A stretch of DNA of 64,000 nucleotides from Aphanomyces cochlioides. Lineage: Eukaryota; Oomycota; Saprolegniomycetes; Saprolegniales; Verrucalvaceae. The stretch spans positions 744,001-808,000 of the forward strand of contig JAHQRK010000003.1 in assembly GCA_019828595.1 (NCBI GenBank), read 5' to 3'. Shown piece by piece: positions 10,399 to 19,895 of the stretch; the first letter of the stretch is position 1, and every line of letters starts with the position of its first letter. The notes under the pieces are model-generated. The model had not been told where the DNA came from. It made no database searches and worked only from the letters and a program-made list of their open reading frames with translations. The position numbers and the translations under genes are program-made.

Positions 10399-11598
10399 AT
10401 GTCGAGCAAGCGAGGCGTAGCGCCGGCCGCCACGGCCACGTACGCTGTAGTCGCTGCTGGGCTGGTCGGTCTTGCTGGGTTTCTCGCCCTCAAGTACTTT
10501 GACAGCAAGCCAGACAAGCAGCCTGCCTCACGTTCGATCAAACCCAAAAACGCCAAGTTGAGTCCGAAAGCAGCAGCAGCTGTGATTGAGAACGCTTTCG
10601 TTGCGCACAAAGACAATGAAAAATCGTCTCCAAAGGCCAAACCACCTCCGTCACCACGAGCAAATGCAACGCCATTGCCACCACCGTCTTCAAAACAAGC
10701 CGCATCTACCATTGAATCCGCATATCTTGCTCACAAATCCTCGTCCACAAACGCATCCCCTGTCGCTTCCCCCACGAAAAAGCCAGCAACACCAGTTGCA
10801 TCACCGAAACAAACCACACCCGTGTCGTCACCACGCGCTCGCAATGACAGTCTAAAGGAAGCGGAGGCTGCGGTCGTAATTGAAAACGCCGACATTGCAC
10901 ACAAAGCGTCATCGTCGCCAGTACCATCGCCCAAGACATCTCCCAAGGCCAAGACACTCTCGCAGGATCAAGTTGAAGCTGCCAGCGTGATTGAAAATGC
11001 GTACATTGCCCACAAATCGTCCTCTAAAGCATCTCCCAAGAAGACAACGCCCGTACCATCTCCTAAAGCATCGCCAAAGAAGACAACGCCTGTGCCATCT
11101 CCTACAGCATCGCCCAAGAAGCCCATTACGCCTGTAGCATCCCCCAAAGCCTCTCCCAAGAAGCCAACGCCAGTGTCATCCCCTGTCAAAGCTATCGAGG
11201 AGGAAAAAGTTGCGCCTACTGAAGCGGCTACCGTGGTCGCAGCACCACCATCGCCAAAGTACTCAACTCCACCATCGTCGCCAAAGAAATCGCCAGCATC
11301 TTCTCCAAAAATCACGCGCAAGGGAAGTCTTCCACCGCCTCAGGATGCGACGGAGGTCGAAGTCGAAGCTGCTCATGTGATCGAGAACGCCTACGTCGCA
11401 CACAAATCATCGCCAAAGAAAGCCGAAGTGGAATCGCTCGAGAGCAGCGTCACAAGCGATGGCTTTGTCGAGCTCAAAGCCTCCACCGAGGAAACAGTCG
11501 CCGCAGACGACGACGACAACAGTTCAGTGCCCGCTGCGTCGCCGACAACTGACCAAGCGAAGAACAAGAAGAAGAAGAAGAAGAAGGGCAAGAAGTAA
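10399..11598 (+). CDS. Membrane-anchored protein with five VIENAYVAHK repeats
   Basis: This is an intronless gene of 399 codons from the ATG at 10399; a TTG 84 bp upstream is in frame but unlikely. After a short basic N-terminus it has one membrane helix (residues ~11-34, AVVAAGLVGLAGFLALKYF). The rest is low-complexity and rich in Ser, Pro and Lys, with many SPKxSPKK blocks. Embedded in it are five copies of a 13-15-residue motif: AAAVIENAFVAHK, AASTIESAYLAHK, AAVVIENADIAHK, AASVIENAYIAHK and AAHVIENAYVAHK. The C-terminus ends in a Lys run (QAKNKKKKKKKGKK). I do not recognise the family. The anchor plus evenly shaped helical motifs on a disordered stalk suggest a multivalent tether or binding platform; that is inference. 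Confidence 0.8.
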   Translation: MSSKRGVAPAATATYAVVAAGLVGLAGFLALKYFDSKPDKQPASRSIKPKNAKLSPKAAAAVIENAFVAHKDNEKSSPKAKPPPSPRANATPLPPPSSKQAASTIESAYLAHKSSSTNASPVASPTKKPATPVASPKQTTPVSSPRARNDSLKEAEAAVVIENADIAHKASSSPVPSPKTSPKAKTLSQDQVEAASVIENAYIAHKSSSKASPKKTTPVPSPKASPKKTTPVPSPTASPKKPITPVASPKASPKKPTPVSSPVKAIEEEKVAPTEAATVVAAPPSPKYSTPPSSPKKSPASSPKITRKGSLPPPQDATEVEVEAAHVIENAYVAHKSSPKKAEVESLESSVTSDGFVELKASTEETVAADDDDNSSVPAASPTTDQAKNKKKKKKKGKK

Positions 11599-11607
11599 AG
11601 ACGACAA

Positions 11608-12523
11608 TCAATCTCGTATGAGTTCTAGAAAGTCTTTGATCGAGTCGATCTCACCAGCACTAGTGAGTTGCAGCAAATCCCAAAGACAGTTTTCTAACGC
11701 GTGTCGGCGTTCCGCAAGGTAGTCGGGACTCAAGTCACGAAAGCATAAAAATGTCTTGGGTGGCTACAATGACACATGCATGAGAGTGATTCGAGGAGGA
11801 GGACGCACCAGTGGCGGCAATCGAGGTCCTAAGCTGTACAACCTACGTAAACGCACGTTTCATACCAAGAGGATGGTCTCTAGAGGTCGTACTGATTCCA
11901 CAGATCGACGAATTCTCGAAAACGACGATTGACGACCCAAGTGTCCTGCCCACTCTTGACTTCGATCGAGTACTCAGCAAACGTGTTGTGCTGGATGATA
12001 TAGCCCGTGATCGAGAGCGTGTAGAAATCCCCTCCTACGTGGTTCCATGAGTACGTGGAAGGAGTTGTGTGGACTGACCGTAGCGGGAAGACCACACGGA
12101 GGGCTTCAAGAACGTCGGGATCCTGCTCTCGCTTCTTTTTTTCATGCCGAGGGATGGGTTGGATTTGACCGGAGATCGTGCGAATCCCTGTCAAGTGCGA
12201 GCGAGTGCAACCTCCGTCAGGCAGTTCAACATGCTTTGGACGATCTCCTCCCGACGCCTGGGAAAGTCACAACACACTTGTCTAAACTCTTCTTGCATCA
12301 TGACGTCAAGCAACTCTCACAAGACTGATGGAAGCCCAAGGTGTTGTTGGCACATCAAACATGCAAAGACATTGAGGTTCTCGTCTGGCATGAATGTTTG
12401 GATTCCCTTGCGAGACACAATGGCGGACACTCCTGCGCGCACAGACTTTAGATTGCTATGAATGGAGCAACCCCGTCAAGGCGATGACCAGCAGGTAAAA
12501 CCTCCTCACGTCGACTTCGTCAT
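11608..12523 (-). CDS. PX-domain phosphoinositide-binding protein
   Basis: The clearest part is a PX domain on the minus strand: YTLSITGYIIQHNTFAEYSI, then WVVNRRFREFVDLWNQYDL (the R-[RY]-[FY]-x-[ED]-F core that contacts PI3P). A further exon carries YLAERRHALENCLWDLL and ends with FLELIRD and a stop at 11608-11610. Upstream exons encode VSRKGIQTFMPDENLNVFACLMC and QEEFRQVCCDFPRRREEIV. The start is proposed at an ATG at 12521-12523, giving M-T-K-S-T before the first intron, but exon edges in the 5' half are uncertain. PX proteins bind phosphoinositides on endosomes. The family beyond PX is not recognised. The 12524-12845 gap upstream shows no gene. The gene is tail-to-tail with the repeat-protein gene, only 9 bp apart. 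Confidence 0.65.
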
Positions 12524-12845
12524 CTGTGTGAAGGACATACAACTACTCGGTTGACATCGTCGCATTCTTGCTCTTTTTGAGTTTGACAGACGTAGTTGGC
12601 ACCCCAGTCAAGCTCTTCCAAGATACCAAAGCAAAGCGATCGACGCGTCCATGTTTTTAACGAACAGTCTGCACGATTGTCTCTCTCTCGGGGTCGACTA
12701 TTTTACCAAAAGGTCTCGACAAGAACAACGAAGGATGCACCGTTAGATCAACAAGCGACGATCAACAGCACCGACGGCTGAATGGGCCGAAGTTGTTCGT
12801 GGTTTCCACCAACATCGACTCCTCGACGGTCGAATTGAAGCAACG

Positions 12846-14384
12846 TCATTCGGTCGTTGTCTTCGTGTCTGGGTAGAATGGTGCCATGCGTTCGAGCAGA
12901 ACTTTGGACTCGACTTCATGGTTGACAATGCGCTCGGGGTAATCCACGCCGACGACACAACCTGCCTCGCGCTGAACGTCAAGGGGGGCGAGCCATGGCT
13001 CGAAGATGAATTCCGTCGGCATTTTCTCCAACGCCGGCACGTAGCGTCGAATGAACGCGCCGTCATCTTTGCGAAACTTCTTGGCGTAGGATGCTGGGTT
13101 GGGCGGAATGAAGTTTTTCGGCACGTAGCAGCCACTGCCGCTGTGCCAGAGCCAGCCGCCGTTGTTCAAAGCGCTGTCCGAGTCGATCAAATACTTCTCA
13201 AACAAGTCTCGTCCGCGGCGCCAATCGACCCACAAGTCTCCTTTTGTCAAGAAGCAAGCTACAGCATTCCGTGCATGGTTGTGGATCCATCCTTCCGTCT
13301 TGAGTTGGTTCATCACGGCGTCAATCCACGGGAAACCGGTCTTGCCTTCCGCCCATGCTTGAAAGTAGACGTCCGCAGAGTGGTCTTGACGCCACTCGAC
13401 CTGTTTGCACATGGGATTGCCCGGAATGTCGTAGAAATTCGGCGTGAGGTAGCTATAAGCGTAGTAGAACTCACGACAGAGAAGTTGACCAAGGAGACTT
13501 TGAGGTGGTTTCGTCTGTTTGGGGCCACGAGACAGAATGTCGATGACCTTGGAGCGCACGAGACGAACGGAGAGACAGCCGCGGGCTAAGTAAGGAGAGA
13601 AACAAGTGCCAGACGCTGGATCAAAGTCCAAGGGAGATGTCTTCGGCTTGGAGTACGTGCGGATCGCCTCTTCATCGGCCAGGATTGACGACATGCGAGC
13701 CAAAGCATGGGATTCCCCGCCGAGAAGGGCTGTTGGCTTGACCTCCTCGTCGAATCCAAGGTCGCGGAGTGAAGGAATAGAAGCATTGAAGTCTTGGAGC
13801 GACGGTGGAACTGGTGGCAATGCGTCAGGAGACGGTAGAGGCTCTTCGATCTCAACATGTGCTACGCGGTTGCGGAACTCTTGATAACTCTGAGGAATAT
13901 CGGCGCCGTAAGCAGCTCGGACGTCGTCACTTGAGTATAGTGTGTGTCCATGATAAGAGCGTAGCTGGATAGAGGTCGTGGCAAGAGCACTGGCTACGTT
14001 AGCGTCACGGACGGAGCCGTATCGTCCAGTGTCACTCTACGAGCTATCAGTTGGAGACGTGAAGCAGCAAAGCACCTCGTGGAAGATGGTGGAGACGTTC
14101 CACAATTGAGCGTAGTGCGGGATGACATGGACAGGGTCACCTGTCAAGACAACCAAGCGAGAGTTCAATCGACGCAAGGAACGATCGAGATCATGGAGCG
14201 ATTCGAGAAAGAATTGAAGAGGACGAGCGCCACATCGACTAGGATGAACGAGGAAGGGGTCAATCACAACGAGAGGAATCACAAAGTTGGAGACACGGAT
14301 GGCTTCAACCAGAGCTCGGTTGTCGTGGAGCCGAAGACATTTCCGGAACCAAACCACACTTATCTTGGAGGCTGTCGTATACAT
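12846..14384 (-). CDS. Cryptochrome/photolyase family flavoprotein
   Basis: Two exons (14076-14384 and 12846-14036) with a 39-nt intron join to 499 residues. The N-terminal antenna/Rossmann domain starts ISVVWFRKCLRLHDNRAL. The C-terminal FAD domain shows LLCREFYYAYSYLTPNFYDI, CKQVEWRQD, FPWIDAVMNQLKTEGWIH, then ARNAVACFLTKGDLWVDW, YLIDSDSALNNGGWLWHSGS and RYVPALEKMPTEFIFEPW. These are the FAD-binding and electron-transfer segments of the animal cryptochrome/(6-4) photolyase branch. The two His residues of the (6-4) repair site (HxxxH in HHLARH) are both replaced by Asn (HNHARN). It is therefore probably not a standard (6-4) photolyase; it may be a blue-light receptor or a repair enzyme with another site. 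There is no long C-terminal signalling tail. Confidence 0.9.
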
Positions 14385-15767
14385 AGACGTCTTGCCGGCG
14401 CACTTTGAATGGCTGAAAGGATCACAGGTGGCGCCGAAGGTCGTCGAAGATCCATGGATATCTCAGCTATGAAACCGATTTTCGGTTACAACATTGACAA
14501 CCCGACGACATTCATGCCTCGTCGACGGTTTGAGCTGAGAGAGAACCTCAGGAAGAGAACCTCTGGACCAAGAGAGCCTTCGTGGCTACAGCCCACCTTG
14601 CCATGCTTTGAGGTGAATATTCATTTTAGAGACGCTCCAACAAGCGCCGAGAGCGAACCGATCGATTGGATCTCAGGTCCATTGATGCAAGCTAGAAACT
14701 GAGGACATCAAAGATGTGCCGAAAGTGAACTGGAAATGTCGAGTCGAGCAAGGCAATTGTCAGATATTCTAACGGCCAGCGCATGGATTGCCATGGCGCT
14801 ATCATTCACAAAGTAGGAAGCTGCCAGGAAACATCACGACATCGCTATCTCGAACCAAACTGATGCAGCGCATCAACGACCGTGGCACCTAGAACTCGAA
14901 GGGGGCCCTGACTATTGACACCAACCAAGTTGCTCAGTGCATAGTTATATGATGTCCATACCGGTAGATACATCACCATTATCTCTTTCAAAGTCCAGAA
15001 GAAGTTAAGGGTGCGTTTGGTAGAATCATCTACTTTGAAGCAGACAACTGGAGCGAGTTCGACGGAATAAAGGTCGACGGTTTTCACATGCTTTGGGGCA
15101 GTTAGCATTTGGTTTGAAGGCGTATACTTATACCGGACAATAGTCAATGACGGATACGAAATTAGGACTTTCATTTGGTGAATTGCCGTCCTTTCAATGG
15201 CCCTGTCGCGTGATGAAGTCAAGTTGGTGTTGCTTCTCGTCCTTCGACATTATCTGGCTGAGCGTATACCATGCCGAACATCAGCTATGACGGGCAGAAC
15301 GTATTATCAAGAGCTCATAACTAGCCAAAAGAGTCGCGCTTTGTTCAAGTCGCACGCATGAAGAAACATACCTTTTTGGCTCTTTTGGAACAGCTTGTGG
15401 CTTCTGGGAAGCTGGTGTCTGAGTTACATATTGCATGTCAAACTAGACTCCTTTAGCTACGTTTTGACACCTCAAGCGCTCCTAGAAGTGCAGCGAGGCC
15501 AAAGTTATGGAGGTTGGGAGTGAGCGACTGAACTTTTTTCTCCAAAATCTCGATTTTGAGATATTGGTTTGTTCTAAAAGTATTTTTCACGCTGAATCGA
15601 ATGGAACTGTTTGTTTGTTACAATTCATTCTCTAATCAATAGAAAAGGTAAAAAAACAATCTTCCGAGTGTTTGAAACATCAAACGTTGCACGATGGTCG
15701 ATAAGCCATTTTTTGAATGGCGGGTCTTCATATATAATTGCAAATAAGATATCCATCGCGCAAGAAA
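14385..15767. other. Gene-poor stretch with decayed GIN-family sequence
   Basis: No intact gene is supported. A 97-codon frame at 14409-14702 and a 125-codon frame at 14845-15222 (minus) have no recognisable domain. One relic of the GIN-like family lies at about 14729-14892. A 34-bp sequence at 15732-15765 (atataattgcaaataagat) is repeated directly at 15924-15957, and the left inverted-repeat arm begins 3 bp after its first copy. Confidence 0.4.
14729..14892 (-). pseudogene. Decayed fragment of the GIN-like membrane protein family
   Basis: The plus strand here matches the plus strand of the intact copy at 16648-16870 with gaps: gaactggaaatgtcgagt, attgccatggcgct, gcgcatcaacgaccg and a following ggcacctag block. 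Several deletions and no open frame show it is dead. It lies in the same orientation as the intact copy 1.2 kb to the right, so it is probably the remains of a tandem paralogue. Confidence 0.65.
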
Positions 15768-17296
15768 TTGTGAAGTTATTTGGTGCTGCTCTCTCTGTGT
15801 GCCCATCTTACCACGACCTCCAACGCTAGTCACAATCATTCTTCACGAGTCTAGAGTGTTATTATGGCACTGGTGGGCACGTTCAAAACCGCACAGGTGA
15901 ATGTGAAGCAAAGTTGTTAAATATATAATTGCAAATAAGATGTCCATCGCACAAGTACTTAGACGGTCTTTCCGTACACGGGCGCATCGTTCACAATCAC
16001 CACGGGGGTCACCGCTACATCGTACGGACCGGGAGTTCCAACAACAGCTTGTTGTTGACGCTTGCGACAGCAACGCATGCCAAACTTACGGATCAAGAGG
16101 CCGATGATGGACAAACCAACGATGCCAATCAGGACGGCAAAGCCCCAGCCAAACCAAAACACCTCCGAGAAGTCGTGTGCTGGCAAAGCTTCCGTCGTGT
16201 ATCGCGAGACTGCATTCGCGGCTGTCTTGGGGACGTAGTTGTCAAACGAGATGATGCCTGGAGTCGAATTGCCAACAAGGAAAATGTCTCCCGAGCCAAG
16301 CTTCGCTGGGACAATCGACTTGACGGCATTGGTGTAGATGCTGCCGCCTCCCGAGATTGCCGCGTTCACCTCCTGGGTGACGATGGATCCAGCTTGGATG
16401 GTGCCAGACCCGTCGACTTTGATCTTGTGCTCGGGAGTGACGCCGGTTTCATAGTACGAGATTTGTCCAGAGCCAGTGACCAAGGATGTCATGCTATTCG
16501 TCGCGTTGAGCAAGGTCTTGGCTCCGACGAAGATCTTTCCACCGCCAGAGATCTTGTTGTCGACGTATTGAGTTGTGAGATAGTCGGTGGAGATCACAAG
16601 ATCGCCCGAGCCAGACACTTTGGACACCAAAGATCCACGCAAGGTGAAATTGGAAATGTCGAGTTGAACAAGACCGTCGCCAGAGATTTCCGCAGCGAGT
16701 GAATTGATTGCAATGGCGCTGTCTTTCACAATAAGGGAACCGGATCCAAACACTTTGGTCTGGAGAGTCTTGGTCGTGTCATTCACAATTGTGCCTGGGA
16801 ACATTGCGACATCGTTGTCGCCATGCAAACCAATGTAGCGCATCAACGACCGCGGCACATAGATGTCGAGAATGTACTTGGAGTTGCCGATGAGAAACAC
16901 ACTTCCCCACGTATTCTTGATGTGGACGTCGAGCACTTTGACTGGGGTATCGTCTTGAGTCTCTTTGAATTCGAATGCATTGACAAGACGCTTCGAATCG
17001 GACTTGATGACTGCGGAGACAGTTTGGACACCTTCTGGAGCTGGGTACACAAACGCTGCATACTTGAGTGCGAGGCCATAAATGTCAGCGGAGGTGGCGT
17101 TGAAGACTTTGTAGTGCCAGTTGTCGTAGGAGGCCATGTTTGGAGTTGAGTGTAAATTTGAAAATGAGTCTGATGTGTAGCGCAATGTGTTTCATGGAAG
17201 TATCAACAACTCGGACAGAGTCACACGGCGTTCCAAGCAGCAATTCACTCGACAAAGAAGAGTTGACTCTTTGATTCTTGGGAACACACGATGTCA
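15768..17296. repeat. Left arm of 1529-bp inverted repeat
   Basis: Every position x in this arm pairs with 41048-x in the right arm (23752-25280). I compared both ends base by base; the arms diverge abruptly at 15767/25281 and 17297/23751. I found one mismatch near 15835 (aatcattc against aaccattc). The reading frames listed in both arms on both strands are identical in translation. The arm contains one whole gene with its upstream and downstream flanks. Confidence 0.93.
15959..17137 (-). CDS. GIN-head-like beta-repeat membrane protein, copy 1
   Basis: This is an intronless gene of 392 codons. The start is set at MASYDNWHYKVFNATSADIY, the position conserved in the third paralogue; an in-frame ATG lies 16 codons upstream. 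After ~110 N-terminal residues come about eight glycine-turn repeats (FGSGSLIVK, ISGDGLVQLD, VSGSGDLVIS, ISGGGKIFV, VTGSGQISY, VDGSGTIQAG, ISGGGSIYTN, LGSGDIFLV). These resemble the bacterial 'head GIN'/DUF2807 beta-solenoid adhesin domain. One membrane helix (residues ~326-349) precedes a 43-residue tail with a Cys/Arg patch (RCCRKRQQQ) and TPVVIVNDAPVYGKTV. No signal peptide is seen, so topology is unclear. A surface or adhesion role is inference. Confidence 0.85.
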   Translation of the reverse strand: MASYDNWHYKVFNATSADIYGLALKYAAFVYPAPEGVQTVSAVIKSDSKRLVNAFEFKETQDDTPVKVLDVHIKNTWGSVFLIGNSKYILDIYVPRSLMRYIGLHGDNDVAMFPGTIVNDTTKTLQTKVFGSGSLIVKDSAIAINSLAAEISGDGLVQLDISNFTLRGSLVSKVSGSGDLVISTDYLTTQYVDNKISGGGKIFVGAKTLLNATNSMTSLVTGSGQISYYETGVTPEHKIKVDGSGTIQAGSIVTQEVNAAISGGGSIYTNAVKSIVPAKLGSGDIFLVGNSTPGIISFDNYVPKTAANAVSRYTTEALPAHDFSEVFWFGWGFAVLIGIVGLSIIGLLIRKFGMRCCRKRQQQAVVGTPGPYDVAVTPVVIVNDAPVYGKTV

Positions 17297-17589
17297 TACG
17301 ACTGGACTAGGTGGTGGACATTGTGGAGTGAAGTTCTTGGACAAACACTCTATCACCGTACAGCCGGAATATTTGAGACAACAAGTAGTAGACTACGATA
17401 TTATGTTTCCAACTCGTTTGCTCGCAATAAGCATTGAGCTGAGCATCCAATGCATGGTGACACTTCATGTAGCATCCGTGACAACGTTTTGCACAAGAAG
17501 GTTGAGCCTCGACCAAATTCGAGGACATCCGAGTTGATAGAACGTAGGTACATCTACTACTCTGCGACCACATTAACAGTAAAGTAATT

Positions 17590-19085
17590 CAGTCGTCCCT
17601 CAGTTTTTGCACATTCCAATTTTGATAAAGTATTACAAGTTATCACATGAATAAAATATATTGAGTTATAGAGGAAAACAATAGTGTCCATTGGAAACTT
17701 GTCAATGCGGTGCGGTCTCAACCAACAATACCAGTGTGCGTCCAGCAATTGCGGATTGTTGAGGATGAAAGCTCATTCCAGGCGTCTGTCATCCATTGCA
17801 TTGCAACAAGCACATCAACAGCATACAACTTCTTTCCCCTCACTATTGCATTGGTAGGCATATCGATGAGACGAATGCCATGTTCCATTTGACGGCGTCT
17901 GTAGGCATGCTTGAACGATGAAATTATTCCAGCATCCATTGGTTGAAGGAAAGCGGTGGTATTGGGAGGCAGCATGAGAATTACGACGTTGGTAAGATTC
18001 ACTCCAATGGCTTTGTGGGATGATGCATTGTCCAGTATGAGGAGGACCTTTTTGTCGCGCTTCATCATGGACTCATTCAGATTGCCAATCCACTCCGAGA
18101 ACAGGGCAATTGTCATCCATGCCTTCCTGTTTGAGCGGTACAAGATTGACAACTCTTCGTTGCTCATTCCTTTGAAACAGCGTGGTCGCATGGACTTGCC
18201 AATGAAGACAATGGGCAGTTTGTCGGAGCCATCCGCGTTTGCACCGAGGACCACAGACACGCGAGCTTTGTCTTTCTTGGTACCGCTTCGTTTCTTGCTT
18301 GTGATTGTCGTATTCGGTTGGCAATTGTAGAACACTCCGGTCTCATCCATATTGTAGACATCACTCAAGTCATACTTTTGAATACTTGATTGCAGCATTT
18401 CACGACCTTCGCCGACAACAATAGGGTCCGCTGACGCCGCTTCTCCATGGAGACGGTACATCTTGAGGCTCCGTCGTTGCTGCAGTCGGTACAGCCAACC
18501 ATTCGAACATTTTAAATCGTCGCTTAGGGCCATTCTTTCAGCGATTTGCTGTCCTCGGTGCTTGATGAGCGCTCCAGACACGTTGGCATCCTTGTCGTTT
18601 GCGTTCATGATCCATTTGTAGACACTCTCGTCAAGATCTTGGTGCTTTGGAGGGTATAAGTTAAAGCGATGTTTTGTTGATGCATTGTCGATGTTTGCAC
18701 TGCTGTGATGTCGAGTGTCGAGGACAATCCTTCGTACTGTCGATATATTTGGAGTCTTCCTGAATTCCATCCGAGTCCAACGCATCATCGTCTCGATTGT
18801 GATCCATACATGGCTTTTATAATACGCTCTCATCAGGTTCTTTTGATGGATCGTAAGTCTAATGGCTTGTCTTGATGATGGCATTGAAACTTAAAGTCAA
18901 ATCTGTGCTGCTATGCTAAAGACACCACACATTTAAATTTTTAAACTTGCCGGCCATGCTTCATGCGCGATTCAAATGATCAATGTACTGATTTCAAAGA
19001 GTACTCAAGATACTTAATCCCTTGCATATATGATATTATGGAGGTTATTTAGTTTGAGTGGTGTGCAAAAACTGGGGGACGACTG
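17590..19085 (-). mobile_element. Tigger/pogo DNA transposon 1 (complete, ~1.5 kb)
   Basis: Terminal inverted repeats are present: cagtcgtccctcagttttt starting at 17590, and its reverse complement ending at 19085 (aaaactgggggacgactg), with one mismatch in 24 bp. The element starts CAGT, as Tigger ends do. It holds one intact transposase gene on the minus strand. The flanking dinucleotide reads TT on both sides rather than the usual TA, so the target duplication may have changed or been misjudged. Confidence 0.85.
17718..18884 (-). CDS. Tigger/jerky-like (pogo) transposase, intact
   Basis: This gene of 388 residues has no stop or shift. The N-terminus is a helix-turn-helix region (RLTIHQKNLMRAYYKSHV). 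A CENP-B/Tc5-type second HTH follows (SGALIKHRGQQIAERMAL, then CSNGWLYRLQQRRSLKMYRL). The DDE_1 nuclease has its three acids in place: VYNMDETGVFYN, LLILDNASSHKA and FLQPMDAGIISSF. A full DDD triad and terminal repeats 105 bp and 201 bp away suggest it could still be active. It is a diverged relative of the transposase at 21800-23029, not a recent copy. Confidence 0.93.
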   Translation of the reverse strand: MPSSRQAIRLTIHQKNLMRAYYKSHVWITIETMMRWTRMEFRKTPNISTVRRIVLDTRHHSSANIDNASTKHRFNLYPPKHQDLDESVYKWIMNANDKDANVSGALIKHRGQQIAERMALSDDLKCSNGWLYRLQQRRSLKMYRLHGEAASADPIVVGEGREMLQSSIQKYDLSDVYNMDETGVFYNCQPNTTITSKKRSGTKKDKARVSVVLGANADGSDKLPIVFIGKSMRPRCFKGMSNEELSILYRSNRKAWMTIALFSEWIGNLNESMMKRDKKVLLILDNASSHKAIGVNLTNVVILMLPPNTTAFLQPMDAGIISSFKHAYRRRQMEHGIRLIDMPTNAIVRGKKLYAVDVLVAMQWMTDAWNELSSSTIRNCWTHTGIVG

Positions 19086-19808
19086 TTGTAGGTACTATAA
19101 TACATAGTACTTAAGTACTAGTACTCCTTAGTACTTTTGAAGTTCAACTTCCAAGGATGGGTGGACATCATTCTCATCTTGTTGTGTCATGGTGTCGATT
19201 CACAAGATCCGTTGGAGTGGAGCAGTGGTCGAACATGCGAGGCATACGGTTCTTCGGATTGATGCAAGAATCCACTCTTTTCGATAGAGCAAGTGTTGAA
19301 TTTGCATCTCCTTTAGTGTGTGCATTCTCCAAAAGCAATGTTTGGTCGCTTCTGTCGTCTTTCTGTGGGAACGATGCACACCTTTCATGTGTACTAGGAA
19401 AGGTTCAAAATGGTACACTATCTGCGTAGTTTGGTTGAAATCCGGACGATCGATGTCCCTAACTTATTTTGGACATTTGACACGAGTGATATGTTGTAAT
19501 CAGCCAGTGATGCTACACTGAAACAAGAACAGTTCTCTTGGAGTTGCCAATAGAAACGCATTTCACCACGTATTCTTGATGTGGACATCGAGCACTTTGA
19601 CTGTGGCATCGCCGAAACTCTCTTTAAATTCGAATGCATCGAAGAAACACTTCTACTCGGACTTGACGACTAGCCGGTTACACACCTGCTGCGCACAATG
19701 GGAGTTTCTTCTGTGGTAGTTTGTGTGGGGTCCGCCTTGAATAATATCTGTCAAGCTATTTAGAGGGAGGTATATCATTGACTGCGCATTAGCAATCGCT
19801 GTGAGGTA
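19086..19808. other. Gap between two Tigger elements
   Basis: No gene is seen. Near its left end is a tract of overlapping AGTACT motifs (about 19093-19137). It includes the GIN-family relic at 19540-19672. Confidence 0.4.
19540..19672 (-). pseudogene. Second decayed GIN-family fragment
   Basis: The plus strand matches 16878-16993 of the intact copy: gagttgccaatagaaacgc against gagttgccgatgagaaacac, then cacgtattcttgatgtgga, cgagcactttgactg, aattcgaatgcat and cggacttgacgac. It corresponds to the region encoding VKVLDVHIKNTWG and LVNAFEFKE. It has no surviving frame. It lies inside the spacer of the large inverted repeat, in the orientation of the left copy. Confidence 0.7.
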
Positions 19809-19895
19809 CAGTTCTCCCCCAACGTTTGCTCTCTTTGATTTTGATAAATTTTCGAAGGTTATTGAAAATAAACAATACTCATCTGATCCAAAATT

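Noticed and set aside
10968..11321. 117-codon minus-strand frame rich in Gly-Asp
   Set aside because: Complement of the SPK-rich repeat region; composition follows directly from the sense gene.
12918..13589. 223-codon plus-strand frame
   Set aside because: It is antisense to the conserved FAD-binding part of the cryptochrome gene and has no domain; it is a shadow of its codon pattern.
14409..14702. 97-codon frame just upstream of the cryptochrome start
   Set aside because: No domain, no splice-supported extension, and it overlaps the expected divergent promoter.
14845..15222. 125-codon minus frame next to a GIN relic
   Set aside because: It overlaps the relic in a frame that does not match the family and shows no other similarity I can name.
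15929..16702. 257-codon plus-strand frame (and its mirror at 24346-25119)
   Set aside because: Antisense to the GIN-like gene in both arms. It is open because of the regular Gly/Ser codons on the other strand.
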